In this document: positions 8,463 to 17,070 of the stretch, in pieces
How the letters are laid out: the number at the start of each line of letters is the position of its first letter
How positions within the stretch are numbered: position 1 is the stretch's first letter
Assembly: GCA_001872725.1 (NCBI GenBank)
Contig: MNWR01000102.1
Span: 1-57,240, forward strand
DNA: 57,240 nt
Reading direction: 5' to 3'
Origin: Proteobacteria bacterium CG1_02_64_396
GTDB taxonomy: Bacteria > Pseudomonadota > MNWR01 > CG1-02-64-396
The notes under the pieces: model-generated
Database searches by the model: none
What the model was told of the DNA's origin: nothing
Seen by the model: only the letters and a program-made list of their open reading frames with translations
Position numbers and translations under genes: made by a program

Positions 8463-9125
8463 ATGGAAGATAAAAGCTACTCCTCCATTGCCGCCGACGG
8501 TTTTTGGAACAACAACGCCGTCTTTGCTCAGCTTTTGGGAATGTGCCCCCTGCTGGCGGTGACCAGCACCGCCGAGAATGGCATTGCCATGGGGCTGGCC
8601 TCGATGGTGGTGTTGATCGGGGCCAATTTCGTGGTTTCGCTGATCCGCCACTGGATTCCCCGCGAGGTGCGGATTCCCGCCTACATCGTGGTGATCGCCA
8701 GCTTCGTCACCGTGGTCGACCTGACCATGAACGCCTACGTCCACGACCTGCACAAAACCCTGGGGCTCTTCATCCCGCTCATCGTGGTGAACTGCGCCAT
8801 CCTCGGGCGGGCCGAGGCCTTTGCCAGCAAGACGACCCCGGCGCGAGCCGCCTTCGATGGGGTGATGACCGGGCTGGGGTTCACCTTCGCCCTGTTCGTG
8901 CTTGGGGCGGTGCGTGAGGTGATCGGAATGGGGACGATCTTCGGAGTGTCGATCTTCGGGGGCGATTACATTCCGGTGCTGATGATGATCCTGCCCCCCG
9001 GCGCCTTCATCGCCCTGGGTTTCATTCTGGCTGGGGTACGGATCATCAACGACCGGCGCGAGGCCAAGAGGCAGGCCAAGCCGCATCCGGTCGAAAACCT
9101 ACAGGTGCAAGAGGCAAGCGCCTAA
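8463..9125 (+). CDS. rsxE: Rnf/Rsx electron transport complex subunit E
   Basis: This integral membrane subunit (220 aa) is paralogous to RsxA and shares its inverted-topology fold. Conserved NNNAVFAQLLGMCPLLAVT and PLIVVNCAILGRAEAFAS hold the cysteines that contribute to the intramembrane cluster. The ATG at 8463 follows an ACCGAGG element. The last gene of the operon; a strong extragenic hairpin follows 9 bp after the stop. No nth gene follows, unlike in enterobacteria. Confidence 0.94.
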   Translation: MEDKSYSSIAADGFWNNNAVFAQLLGMCPLLAVTSTAENGIAMGLASMVVLIGANFVVSLIRHWIPREVRIPAYIVVIASFVTVVDLTMNAYVHDLHKTLGLFIPLIVVNCAILGRAEAFASKTTPARAAFDGVMTGLGFTFALFVLGAVREVIGMGTIFGVSIFGGDYIPVLMMILPPGAFIALGFILAGVRIINDRREAKRQAKPHPVENLQVQEASA

Positions 9126-9223
9126 TTGAAGCGTGATCCCCGCGAAAGCGGGGATCCACCTCCAGGACGGCTCATTGAGTTTGGGTGGATTCCGGGTTCC
9201 CCTTCGGGGGCCCGAATGACGCC
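9126..9223. repeat. dispersed extragenic repeat with strong hairpin between rsxE and yacG
   Basis: GATCCCCGC (9135-9143), loop GAAA, GCGGGGATC (9148-9156) form a 9-bp perfect stem. A weaker second hairpin, CGGGTTCCCC ttc GGGGGCCCG, lies at about 9193-9213. This is the widespread proteobacterial 'GCGGGGATCC...GAATGACG' repeat type. It sits between convergent operons and could limit read-through, but lacks a T-tract. Confidence 0.6.
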
Positions 9224-9233
9224 AACTCGGTGG

Positions 9234-9446
9234 TTAGTGAAGAACCTTTCCCTCGGGGGACTCATCCCCATCCCACACCGCTTCATCCTCCAGCTTCTCG
9301 CCGGGAATCCGGTGCTCTTCGGTCACCCAGGCCCCCAGATCGATCATCTTGCAGCGCTCGCAGCAAAAGGGGCGGAAGGGGTTGTCTTGGCTCCACTGGG
9401 CCGGACCGCCGCATTGGGGGCAGCGGACCACTTTCGGTTGACTCAT
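9234..9446 (-). CDS. yacG: DNA gyrase inhibitor / zinc-binding protein YacG
   Basis: This is a 70-residue zinc protein. Four cysteines, CPQCGG near residue 9 and CCERCK near 28, form the YacG zinc ribbon, followed by the conserved [17 protein letters not shown]. coli YacG binds GyrB and inhibits gyrase; that role is known from the family, not shown here. The start overlaps the stop of the upstream gene by 4 bp (ATGA), so the two are probably translated together. The usual coaE and zapD neighbours are absent. Confidence 0.9.
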   Translation of the reverse strand: MSQPKVVRCPQCGGPAQWSQDNPFRPFCCERCKMIDLGAWVTEEHRIPGEKLEDEAVWDGDESPEGKVLH

Positions 9447-9841
9447 TGGCCGTCGTCCTCCTCGCCGTGAAAGAAGGCCTCGAAGTAGAAATCCCGACCG
9501 ATCAACGTTTCAATGGCCCCCATGCGGGCTCGTACCCCCTCCTCAATGATTTTGGCCAAAGCGGCGGCCTGGTCGCCGTCGACCAGAAATATGGCATCGA
9601 ACCACTCCTCGTCGAGTTCGAGCATCGCCTGTTCCATGGCAGTAGGGGGGGCGATGTAGACAAACCAGCTGGCGACCTGGGGATCCTCAGGGTCGACCTT
9701 GCGCAGCACGGCGTGGCCCAGCCAGGCTAGGCGTGCGGCAATGTTGAAGTCGGCGATCTCCAGCTTTTTGCCTTGGGTCCAGCGTTTGAGTTGGTTTTTG
9801 AGCGTCGCCAGATCGGCGACCGGGGGGAAAAGCGAACCCAT
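9443..9841 (-). CDS. unknown acidic protein coupled to yacG, 132 aa
   Basis: I do not recognise the family. The ATG at 9841 has AAGGAG six bases upstream, which sets the start; the frame continues a little further up without support. The chain is acidic, without signal peptide or membrane helices. Notable segments are [39 protein letters not shown] and [20 protein letters not shown]. It overlaps yacG by 4 bp and occupies the place that zapD takes in enterobacteria, but I see no resemblance to ZapD, which is also about twice as long. Confidence 0.7.
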   Translation of the reverse strand: MGSLFPPVADLATLKNQLKRWTQGKKLEIADFNIAARLAWLGHAVLRKVDPEDPQVASWFVYIAPPTAMEQAMLELDEEWFDAIFLVDGDQAAALAKIIEEGVRARMGAIETLIGRDFYFEAFFHGEEDDGQ

Positions 9842-9894
9842 GGGGGACTCCTTGAGAATAAGCGTCAAACGAAAGCCCCACGTTGGGGGCGGCA

Positions 9895-10473
9895 TTGAAT
9901 AACCCGGGCACCCAACCTGTGATCGCCGGGGTGATCCTATGTGGCGGGCTGTCGCGCCGGATGGGACGCGCTAAAGCGGGGGTCGAGCTGGGTGGGCGCT
10001 CATTGCTCGCCCACGTTGCCGACCGTTTGAGGCCCCGTGTCGACCGGGTGATCGCCGTGGCCGCCCCTCACACACCGGTGCCCAACGACGCCCATCTCGA
10101 CCAGGTGTTGATCGACGCGATCCCCGACCGGGGTCCGGCCCGCGCCCTGCTGGCCGCAGCTCGGCGCATCGAGGCCGATTGGCTGCTGGTGGCGGCGGTT
10201 GATCTGCCCTTGGCCGATCCTACCGTGTTTTCGTCCCCCGAGGGCGAGGTGGCCCAGGTGGCGGTGATCGACGGCAAAACCCAGCCCTTGTTCGCCCTCT
10301 ACCCCCGTACAGCGTTGCTCGCCATCGACCTGCCCGGCCCCGAGCGGATGATGGCGCTGCTGGAGCAAATCCCCTGGCAGCCGGTGCCGGTTTCAGGGCC
10401 GCGTTGGGAAAATCTCAATGACGAGGCGGCCCTGGCACGGTTGGTTGCGGCGTTGCCTGGGGTGACCGACTGA
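9895..10473 (+). CDS. mobA: molybdenum cofactor guanylyltransferase MobA
   Basis: The protein (about 192 aa) transfers GMP from GTP to molybdopterin to give the guanine dinucleotide cofactor. The N-terminal nucleotide-binding signature reads GVILCGGLSRRMGRAKA (consensus LAGGxSxRMGxDK), with a Cys in place of the usual Ala and Ala in place of the Asp. Later, DWLLVAAVDLPLADP corresponds to the metal-binding acidic motif. The start is uncertain: TTG at 9883, TTG at 9895 and GTG at 9919 are all possible and none has a good ribosome-binding site. It stands alone and is divergent from the yacG pair. Confidence 0.82.
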   Translation: MNNPGTQPVIAGVILCGGLSRRMGRAKAGVELGGRSLLAHVADRLRPRVDRVIAVAAPHTPVPNDAHLDQVLIDAIPDRGPARALLAAARRIEADWLLVAAVDLPLADPTVFSSPEGEVAQVAVIDGKTQPLFALYPRTALLAIDLPGPERMMALLEQIPWQPVPVSGPRWENLNDEAALARLVAALPGVTD

Positions 10474-10705
10474 TCGGCCCGAGGGCGGGCCTCCTACAAA
10501 TTTTTGCAGACATTGAAACCGGGCCCGTGGGGGCGGACAGTCCGGATCATCCTGATCCTGTCGAAGGGCCGCGAATGAAGAGGCAACCCCGGTTCCCTTC
10601 AGCCCAACCCATCTCCGACCGCACAACGCAGCTTCGCTTCGGCGACAGAGGTCGCCTCCCACAGCCCAAGGCGAACCGCTTTGCTCTTGCCAAACGCCTG
10701 TACTC
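10474..10705. other. intergenic stretch with dispersed repeat fragments
   Basis: No gene seen. It contains fragments of the extragenic repeats found elsewhere: GATCATCCTGATCCTGTCGAAGG, and CTTCGGCGACAGAGGTCGCCTCC, a form of the REP core present in the 27576, 30149 and 49771 repeats. Confidence 0.5.
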
Positions 10706-12310
10706 CTAAGTCCAGGCGATAGCCTGGGCAAATCGCCCCGGCCTCGCCTCGGTCATCCGCCCCTCCTGCGCCACCCGTTCCCCCCCGATCCAGACCCCCT
10801 CAATCCCCACCGGCGCCTGGAAAGGGTCGCTGAAATCGCTGCGGTCGGCGACGGCGTCGGGATCGAAGAGCACCAGATCGGCCCGCAGCCCCACCGCCAG
10901 CCGTCCCCGGTCGTGCAGTCCGAAGGCGCTTGCCGGTCGATGACTCATCTTCGCCACCGCCTCCTCAAGGGTGAACCACTGTTCTTCGCGCACCAGCTTG
11001 CCGAGCACCCGGGGGAAGGTGCCGAAGGCGCGTGGATGGGGCCGTCCTCGCCCCAGCGGCCCCTCGGGGACGATGGGACGGGTGGCGGCGTCGGAGGCGA
11101 CGAAGGCGTGGGGCGATTGCAGCACCAGGCGCAAATTCTCTTCACTCATGGTGAAGAGGAAGATGGCGATGAAGGTCCCCTCTTCGATGAGCAGGTCGAT
11201 CAGAAAATCGAGGGGCGCTTGCCCCCGGCTGGCCGCAGCCTCGGGCAGGCGCATCCCGATAAAAGGGCGATTTTGCTCGGTGACCAGATCGGCGATCACC
11301 ACCGCCGCCCAGTAGTCATCCCCCTTGGGGGCGAGTTCTTCTCGCATCCGGTTGCGGGCGCTGGCGTCGCGCAGCCGGGCAAGCTTTTCTTCCTTGGTTC
11401 CCGCGTTGGCCCAGTCCGGGAGCATCACCATGGCGGTGGTGTTCGAGGCGGTGTAGGGGTAGCGGTCGATGTGGACCGCGACCCCTTGTAACCGGGCCTG
11501 CTCGACCCGCTCTAAGGCGGTGGCCATCTTGTGCCAGTTGTGGGGGCGGCTGGTTTTCAGATGGCTGATCTGCAAGGGGCAACCGGCCTGCGCGGCCACC
11601 GCTATCACCTCGTCGATCGCCTCGATCAGCGCGTCGCTTTCGGAGCGCATGTGGGCGGTCAGCACCCCTCGGCCGCGCAGGCAGCGGGCCAGCGCCACCA
11701 GCTCCTCGCGGTGGGCATAAAGGCCGGGGGCGTAGATCAGCCCCAGCGACAGTCCCACCGCCCCTTGGTCGAGCGCTTCGATCAGCAGTCGCTCCATCGT
11801 GTGCAGCTCTTCATGCGTCGGAGGACGGTCGTCCCGCCCCATCACCGAGGCACGCAGACTGCCGTGACCGACCAGCAGCGCCAGGTTCATGGCGGGCCGC
11901 AGCGATTCGAGGTGGGATCCGTATTCGGCCACCGTGCGGAAAGGGGTGTCGATGCCCAAATGGGTCGAATAATCGTTGCGCCGCTCCTCCCATTCCCTGC
12001 CGAGCAGCGGGGCGGCGCCGTAGCCGCAGTTGCCCGCAACCTCGGTGGTCACCCCTTGCAGCACCTTGCTCGCCCCACTGGGGTCGGCCAGCAGGTGGTA
12101 TTCCGAGTGGCCATGCACGTCGACGAAGCCGGGGGCTAGGGTCAGACCTTGGGCATCGCAGCGCTCAGCGGCCAGAAGATCGCCAGGGGGGTGCCCCTCG
12201 CCCATGGCTGCGATCTTCCCACCGTGGACCCCCAACCATCCAAAACAGGCCGGGGTGCCGGTGCCGTCGAGGATCTGGGCGTTGAGGATGAGCAGGTCAA
12301 GGGCGGGCAT
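10706..12310 (-). CDS. D-aminoacylase / N-acyl-D-amino-acid deacylase-type amidohydrolase
   Basis: This metal-dependent amidohydrolase (534 aa) has a TIM-barrel fold. Visible motifs in order are VDVHGHSEY (the HxH metal pair, about 65-73), GNCGYGAAP (the metal-bridging Cys of the D-aminoacylase group), HMRSESDAL, QISHLKTS (metal His) and FVASDAATRP (catalytic Asp). The N-terminal LLILNAQILDGTG and C-terminal GLRADLVLFDPD strands form the usual small beta-sandwich. The substrate is probably an N-acyl-D-amino acid or a D-peptide, perhaps from peptidoglycan. I start it at the ATG at 12310 with GGTGG upstream. It runs with folB and folK on the same strand, 12 bp after folK. Confidence 0.88.
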   Translation of the reverse strand: MPALDLLILNAQILDGTGTPACFGWLGVHGGKIAAMGEGHPPGDLLAAERCDAQGLTLAPGFVDVHGHSEYHLLADPSGASKVLQGVTTEVAGNCGYGAAPLLGREWEERRNDYSTHLGIDTPFRTVAEYGSHLESLRPAMNLALLVGHGSLRASVMGRDDRPPTHEELHTMERLLIEALDQGAVGLSLGLIYAPGLYAHREELVALARCLRGRGVLTAHMRSESDALIEAIDEVIAVAAQAGCPLQISHLKTSRPHNWHKMATALERVEQARLQGVAVHIDRYPYTASNTTAMVMLPDWANAGTKEEKLARLRDASARNRMREELAPKGDDYWAAVVIADLVTEQNRPFIGMRLPEAAASRGQAPLDFLIDLLIEEGTFIAIFLFTMSEENLRLVLQSPHAFVASDAATRPIVPEGPLGRGRPHPRAFGTFPRVLGKLVREEQWFTLEEAVAKMSHRPASAFGLHDRGRLAVGLRADLVLFDPDAVADRSDFSDPFQAPVGIEGVWIGGERVAQEGRMTEARPGRFAQAIAWT

Positions 12311-12322
12311 CGGATCCACCAG

Positions 12323-12823
12323 TCAAAGGGCAAGAGGCTCGGGAAGATGCAGAGGATCACCGAGGCGCAGCGATTGGGTGCGGATGGGGACCATGGCGTA
12401 GGGGGGCTGGCGCTCGGGATCGAGCAGAGCCAATGGCCAGCGCACGAAGGGGTAACGCTGCAAGTCGCGGTGGGGCAGTCCCGAGTCGATCAGGTCGCCG
12501 AGCAGCAGCAGGTCAAGATCGAGGCTGCGCGGGGCGTAGCGCTCCCCGTCGCGGCGACGTCCCACCAGATGCTCGATCCGCCGTAGCGCCGCCCGAACGG
12601 TCGTGGGATTCCACGCGGTGGTGAAGCGCAGCACCGTGTTCCAGAAGTCGGGTTTGCCGTCGGGTTGGTTGTCGGGCCCCAGGGAGGCGGTGACGAACAT
12701 AGGGGCGACTTCAAGATCGGGCCAAAGACGGCGCAGAGTGGCCAAAGCCAAGGGGACGTGGCGCTGCGGGTCGACATTGCTGCCCAGGGCGACGTAGGCG
12801 ATACGGGGGATGGGTTCGAACAA
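12323..12823 (-). CDS. folK: 2-amino-4-hydroxy-6-hydroxymethyldihydropteridine pyrophosphokinase (FolK)
   Basis: The protein (about 166 aa) pyrophosphorylates 6-hydroxymethyl-dihydropterin in folate synthesis. It begins with the family start AYVALGSNVDPQ and has the HPPK signature RYAPRSLDLDLLLLGD. The probable start is a TTG at 12823 with GGAGGG eight bases upstream, 4 bp after the folB stop; the frame runs further into folB but that extension is unlike the family. Directly coupled to folB, the preceding pathway enzyme. Confidence 0.92.
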   Translation of the reverse strand: MFEPIPRIAYVALGSNVDPQRHVPLALATLRRLWPDLEVAPMFVTASLGPDNQPDGKPDFWNTVLRFTTAWNPTTVRAALRRIEHLVGRRRDGERYAPRSLDLDLLLLGDLIDSGLPHRDLQRYPFVRWPLALLDPERQPPYAMVPIRTQSLRLGDPLHLPEPLAL

Positions 12824-12827
12824 CCGG

Positions 12828-13193
12828 TCAACCCTCCGCTCGGCTGCGCTGGATCCGCACCCCGACGTTCTCGGCACCACGCACCGCCCCCGGCTTGGAG
12901 AGCTTGAGTTGCAGCCACGCGACGTTGAATTCGCTCAAGACGGTGGCGGCGATCTCCTCGGCCAGCTTTTCGACCAGGAAGAACTCGGCCTCCCGCACCA
13001 GGGCGATGATCCGCTTGGAGACCTTCTTGTAGTCCAGGGCGTCGACGATGTCGTCGGAGGCGCCGGCGGGGCGATTGTCCCAGGCCATCTCTAAATCGAT
13101 GCGGACGTGTTGGCGGATCTCTCGCTCCCAGTCGTAGATGCCGATGACGGTATCGACCACCAATCCTTCGATTAACACGATGTCGCGGGGCAT
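12828..13193 (-). CDS. folB: dihydroneopterin aldolase (FolB)
   Basis: This 121-residue enzyme cleaves dihydroneopterin to the substrate of FolK. Family features are GLVVDTVIGIYDWERE (with the catalytic-site Glu), DALDYKKVSKRI, EFFLVEKLAEEIA (conserved Lys) and VAWLQLKLSKPGAV. AGGAG precedes the ATG at 13193. First gene of the folB-folK-amidohydrolase transcription unit, divergent from proS across a 490-bp gap. Confidence 0.94.
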   Translation of the reverse strand: MPRDIVLIEGLVVDTVIGIYDWEREIRQHVRIDLEMAWDNRPAGASDDIVDALDYKKVSKRIIALVREAEFFLVEKLAEEIAATVLSEFNVAWLQLKLSKPGAVRGAENVGVRIQRSRAEG

Positions 13194-13684
13194 GGGGGCT
13201 CCTGTTGGGGTTGAATTGACTGGCAGTAGCCCAGAGGGTAGCGGGGGGCGGCGGGGGGGTGCAACGGCGCTAGAGGTAGGGTCTTTCGGATTTCGTTACC
13301 GGGTGGGAGTGTGCTCCGCCAAGTATCCAACAATTTCTGTGGAAAACTTTGTGGAAAAGGGGTGGGTAACGGGAGAAGTCCCTTGCAGGGGTGGGGTGTC
13401 TTTCTTGTGCACACAGTTAGGGCAAATATCTTATAAGTCATTGTAATATATTATGTTTCTAAATATTACAAGAGTTTAACCAGTCTGGCTCTTCCATGGG
13501 GGTGGGGTAAGTGCCCTAAGTGAAGGCGGTTGTTGATTTCTTCGCTTCACGGCAGTGGTTACGGGTATTTCCGACCTGCAAGTCCGAGTTAGGCGGTCCT
13601 CAAGTCAGGTTTCATTGTCTGTCCCCATCGGGCAAGATTGGGGCGCTTTTTCTTTTCCCTCTTTGGTTTGCGACGGACACCCTC
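13194..13684. other. 490-bp gene-free region upstream of folB and proS, with an AT-rich island
   Basis: No gene is seen. Between about 13420 and 13480 the base composition drops sharply to AT-rich sequence (ATATCTTATAAGTC, TAATATATTATG), unlike anything near it, and contains a 9-bp inverted repeat. Just before proS, GGGGCG is followed by CTTTTTCTTTTCC at about 13640-13660, which could be a weak terminator-like or leader element. A GTGAAG..CTTCAC hairpin lies at 13520-13550. Confidence 0.5.
13441..13471. promoter_or_regulatory. AT-rich inverted repeat upstream of proS
   Basis: TTGTAATAT (13441-13449) and ATATTACAA (13463-13471) are perfect 9-bp arms with a 13-nt spacer. The site lies in an AT-rich island between the divergent folB and proS genes. 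It could be an operator for a dimeric regulator or the promoter region itself; no regulator gene is adjacent. Confidence 0.35.
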
Positions 13685-15409
13685 ATGCAGCTCTCGACCC
13701 TTCTGGTCCCCACCCTCAAAGAAACCCCTGCCCAGGCCGAATTGGCCAGCCACCGTTTGATGCTTCGCGCCGGTCTCATCCGCCAGGTCACCTCGGGGCT
13801 GTACACCTACCTCCCCCTGGGGCTCAAAGCGCTGCGGCGGATCGAGCAGGTGGTGCGCGAAGAAATGGACGGCATCGGCGCTCAAGAGGTGTTGATGCCG
13901 ATGGTACAACCGGCGGAGCTGTGGCAAAGCTCGGGGCGTTGGGAACAGTACGGCAAGGAGCTGCTGCGTTTTAAAGACCGTCACGACCGGGAGATGGCAC
14001 TCGGCCCCACCCACGAAGAGGTGGTGACCGATTTGGTCGCCTCGCAAGTACGTTCCTACAAGCAATTACCACTGGTGCTGTATCAAATTCAAACCAAGTT
14101 TCGCGACGAAATCCGTCCCCGCTTCGGGGTGATGCGGGCCCGCGAGTTCGTGATGAAGGACGCTTACTCCTTCCACGCCACCTCTGAGGATGTCGCCGCC
14201 ACCTACCGAGCGATGTACGACGCCTACGGCCGCATCTTTACCCGGTTGGGGCTGCGCTTTCGGGCGGTGGAGGCCGACACCGGCTCCATCGGCGGCAGCG
14301 CCTCCCATGAATTCCAGGTCTTGGCCGAGGCGGGGGAGGATCTTCTTGCGGTCTGCGACGCCTGCGATTACGCCGCCAACGTGGAGCAGGCGGTGGGTCG
14401 TCCCCGGGTTGTCGCGCCTTTGGCGGGGGAGGGGGTGCAAAAGGTGCCGACCCCCGGCAAAAGCTCGATTGAGGATGTGGCGGCGATGCTCGGGGTCGAT
14501 CCGGCCCAGACGGTGAAGGCGCTGGTGTTGCAAGGGGACGACGGCAAGGTGCGGCTGGTTTTCGTGCGCGGCGATCATCAGCTCAACGAGATCAAGCTGG
14601 GCAAGGCGACCGGGGTCGACGATTGGATCATGGTCGACGGGGAGCGGGTGGCTGAGCTGACCGGCCAGCCGGCCGGTTTTATCGGCCCCCAAGGTTTGAA
14701 GGGGGGGATCGAGGTCTGGGTCGACGAGGCGGCCGCCGCCCTGCCCCGGTTCGCCGCCGGGGCGGGGGAGGTCGACCACCACGTCCGCGGTCTGAGCTGG
14801 CGGGACGAGGGGATTGCCCCCCACCACGTGGCCGATCTGCGTCAGGTGGCCCAAAATGACGGTTGTCCCCGGTGTCGTGGCGAGCTCAATCTGGTGCGCG
14901 GCATCGAGGTGGGGCATGTCTTCCATCTGGGCAACAAATACAGTGCCGCCATGGGGGCGACCTTCCTCGACGGCTCGGGCGAGGCCCAGGTGATGGAGAT
15001 GGGCTGCTACGGCATTGGGGTCTCCCGCTTGATCGCCGCTGTGATCGAGCAACACCACGACGAAGACGGCATCGTCTGGCCGGTGGGGGTCGCCCCCTAC
15101 CGGTTGCATGTGGTTGTTCTGGATGGGGAGGACCCCGAGGTCGCCGCCGCCTGGGCCAGCCTTGAGGGGCAGTTGCAACACGCTGGGATCGAGCCCTTGG
15201 TCGACGACCGCGACCTGCGTCCGGGGATCAAATTCAAAGAGGCCGATCTGCTCGGGATGCCCTACCGTTGGGTTCTGGGCAAACGGGGGATCGGCAAGGG
15301 GATTGTCGAGGTGGCCCATCGTGACGCCAAGTTGAAGGAAGAGGTCAAGTTGGAGGAGGCGGTGACCCACCTTGCCGCGCTGCTGGCACCCCAAAACGAA
15401 GAACCATAA
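13685..15409 (+). CDS. proS: prolyl-tRNA synthetase, bacterial type with editing domain
   Basis: This class II aminoacyl-tRNA synthetase (574 aa) charges tRNA-Pro. Motif 2 and 3 regions are visible (FRDEIRPRFGVMRAREFVMKDAYS and GIGVSRLIAAVIEQ), and the TGSIGGSASHEF segment is conserved. A YbaK-like insertion domain that edits mischarged alanine occupies about residues 230-390. CPRCRGELN precedes the anticodon-binding C-terminal domain. The ATG at 13685 fits the family N-terminus MQLSTLLVPTLKETP; the frame is open upstream to 13520 but without family similarity. It ends 10 bp before the UspA gene. Confidence 0.96.
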   Translation: MQLSTLLVPTLKETPAQAELASHRLMLRAGLIRQVTSGLYTYLPLGLKALRRIEQVVREEMDGIGAQEVLMPMVQPAELWQSSGRWEQYGKELLRFKDRHDREMALGPTHEEVVTDLVASQVRSYKQLPLVLYQIQTKFRDEIRPRFGVMRAREFVMKDAYSFHATSEDVAATYRAMYDAYGRIFTRLGLRFRAVEADTGSIGGSASHEFQVLAEAGEDLLAVCDACDYAANVEQAVGRPRVVAPLAGEGVQKVPTPGKSSIEDVAAMLGVDPAQTVKALVLQGDDGKVRLVFVRGDHQLNEIKLGKATGVDDWIMVDGERVAELTGQPAGFIGPQGLKGGIEVWVDEAAAALPRFAAGAGEVDHHVRGLSWRDEGIAPHHVADLRQVAQNDGCPRCRGELNLVRGIEVGHVFHLGNKYSAAMGATFLDGSGEAQVMEMGCYGIGVSRLIAAVIEQHHDEDGIVWPVGVAPYRLHVVVLDGEDPEVAAAWASLEGQLQHAGIEPLVDDRDLRPGIKFKEADLLGMPYRWVLGKRGIGKGIVEVAHRDAKLKEEVKLEEAVTHLAALLAPQNEEP

Positions 15410-15419
15410 GGAGGTCATC

Positions 15420-15899
15420 ATGAACGTCGATCTGCGTCAGACCTTTTACGAACACATCGCGGTGGCGACCGACTTTTCGCCCCACGCCGATCTGGCCCTC
15501 TCTTATGCCATCCGCACCGCCAAGCTGCACGGCGCGGCGCTGGACATCCTGCACGTGGTGCAGGATCTGATCGTCTACCCCGAGGATCCCAGCATGATGG
15601 TCCCCCTGGGCGACATGGCCGATCAGCTGGCCAAGATCGCCGAGGCGCAGATGGGGCGGTTGCTGGCCCGATCCGACATGGAGGGGCTTGAGGTTCATCC
15701 CCACATCATCCGCACGGTCGATTCCCCCTATGTGGCGTTGGTCGAGGGAGCGACCGAGGCGGGGGCCGATTTGCTGGTGATGGGCAGTCACGGTCGCGGC
15801 GGCCTTGCCCACATTCTGCTCGGCTCCACCGCCGAAAAGGTGGTGCGCAAAGCCCCCATGCCGGTGTTGGTGGTCAAAATGGCGGAGGACGAGGACTGA
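15420..15899 (+). CDS. universal stress protein, UspA family
   Basis: This soluble Rossmann-like protein (159 aa) has the ATP-binding signature G-x2-G-x9-G-S/T (GSHGRGGLAHILLGST, near 128-143), so it belongs to the nucleotide-binding MJ0577-like branch. The N-terminus YEHIAVATDFSPHADLAL is typical. The ATG at 15420 has a near-perfect AAGGAGGT ribosome-binding site, stronger than that of the neighbouring genes. Probably co-transcribed with proS. The stress or ligand it responds to cannot be told. Confidence 0.9.
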   Translation: MNVDLRQTFYEHIAVATDFSPHADLALSYAIRTAKLHGAALDILHVVQDLIVYPEDPSMMVPLGDMADQLAKIAEAQMGRLLARSDMEGLEVHPHIIRTVDSPYVALVEGATEAGADLLVMGSHGRGGLAHILLGSTAEKVVRKAPMPVLVVKMAEDED

Positions 15900-15924
15900 C
15901 CCTGTGATTCTCTGTCGAGGGATC

Positions 15925-16422
15925 ATGGGCCTTGCCACGGTGTTGCTCGCCGCAATTCTGTTGCTGGGCGCCGCTTCGGCCCAGGCCGACGAGGCCATCC
16001 CGCTGACGGCCAGTGACCGGGTTTTTATCGCCTCGGTGGCGACCGACGCCAGGGTGTTCCACGCCGCCGAACCCGAGGGGCTGGCGATTCAGATTCTTCA
16101 GGCCGCCCGACGTCACAGCCTCGACCCCTATCTGGTGGCGGCGGTGATTCGGGTCGAGAGCGGTTACAACCCCTATGCAGTCTCCAAGGCTGGGGCGCTG
16201 GGGCTGATGCAAGTCATGCCCTTCTGGCGCGAGGTGCTGGCGGTTCCTCGGGCCAATCTGATGAAACCGGCAGTGAACCTCGATGTGGGTTGTCAGGTGT
16301 TGGCCCGGTATCTCAAGCAATACGGGGGCAAGGTAACCCGTGCCTTGGGGGCCTACCACGGCTCCTGGCCCTCCCGGGTGTATCCCCAAAAAATCGAAAA
16401 AGCCTATGCGGCCCTTTATTGA
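15925..16422 (+). CDS. lytic transglycosylase, SLT domain, periplasmic
   Basis: This is a small lytic transglycosylase (165 aa) cleaving peptidoglycan glycan strands. A signal peptide of about 22 residues ends in SAQA before DEAIP. The catalytic Glu is in AAVIRVESGYNPYAVSKAGA, followed by the conserved GLMQVMP and ALGAYHGS. The ATG at 15925 has GAGGG five bases upstream; a GTG at 15904 is a less likely alternative. The protein is close to the minimum length for a single SLT domain, with no extra binding domain. Confidence 0.88.
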   Translation: MGLATVLLAAILLLGAASAQADEAIPLTASDRVFIASVATDARVFHAAEPEGLAIQILQAARRHSLDPYLVAAVIRVESGYNPYAVSKAGALGLMQVMPFWREVLAVPRANLMKPAVNLDVGCQVLARYLKQYGGKVTRALGAYHGSWPSRVYPQKIEKAYAALY

Positions 16423-16461
16423 TCGGGGCCGTCGACCCAAAACCACAGGTTTGAACGCTCC

Positions 16462-17070
16462 ATGACCGAGTCCCTTGAACTGTTGTCGATTGCCCTGGCC
16501 GCCTACCTGCTCGGCTCGGTTCCTACCGGGGTGGTGGTGGCCCGCGTTATGGGCATGGGCGACCTGCGTCAAAGCGGTAGCGGCAACATCGGGGCGACCA
16601 ATGCCCTGCGGGTGGGTGGCAAAAAGGCGGGGGCGCTGACCCTGATCGGCGACATGCTCAAAGGGGCTGCGGCGGTGCTGCTGGCGCTCGGGCTGAGCGA
16701 TCATCCCTTGGCGGGGGTGGCGGCTGCCGGTGCGGCGGTGCTGGGGCACCTGTTCCCCGTTTTTTTGGGATTCAAGGGGGGCAAGGGGGTGGCAACAGGG
16801 CTGGGGGTCTTTGCGGTCCTCCATCCGTTGGCGACCGGGGCGGCGGTGGCCTCCTGGCTGGCGACCTTCATGGCGACCAAAATCTCGTCGCTGTCGGCGC
16901 TGGTGGCACTGCTGGTGTTACCGGCGGTGGTGTGGTTTTCGGGGGCCGAGCCCGCCATGCGCTGGTTGGCGGTCTGCCTATGTCTGCTGATCGTATTTAA
17001 ACACCACAGCAACATCAGACGACTCATTCAAGGGACCGAGCCTAGATTCGGTCGCAAAGGGGAGGGGTGA
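16462..17070 (+). CDS. plsY: glycerol-3-phosphate acyltransferase PlsY
   Basis: This membrane acyltransferase (202 aa) transfers acyl groups from acyl phosphate to glycerol-3-phosphate, the first step of phospholipid synthesis. The three conserved cytosolic motifs are present: YLLGSVPTG, RQSGSGNIGATNALRVGGKK, and HLFPVFLGFKGGKGVATGLG. Five membrane helices fit the known topology. The stop is immediately followed by the ATG of the LysM gene. Confidence 0.95.
   Translation: MTESLELLSIALAAYLLGSVPTGVVVARVMGMGDLRQSGSGNIGATNALRVGGKKAGALTLIGDMLKGAAAVLLALGLSDHPLAGVAAAGAAVLGHLFPVFLGFKGGKGVATGLGVFAVLHPLATGAAVASWLATFMATKISSLSALVALLVLPAVVWFSGAEPAMRWLAVCLCLLIVFKHHSNIRRLIQGTEPRFGRKGEG

Noticed and set aside
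13630-13665. T-box or attenuator ahead of proS
   Set aside because: There is a short GC-rich run followed by T-rich sequence, but no T-box consensus and only a 5-bp stem.
14066-15421. 451-codon minus-strand open frame
   Set aside because: It lies opposite proS, whose motifs are clear; codon-bias shadow.
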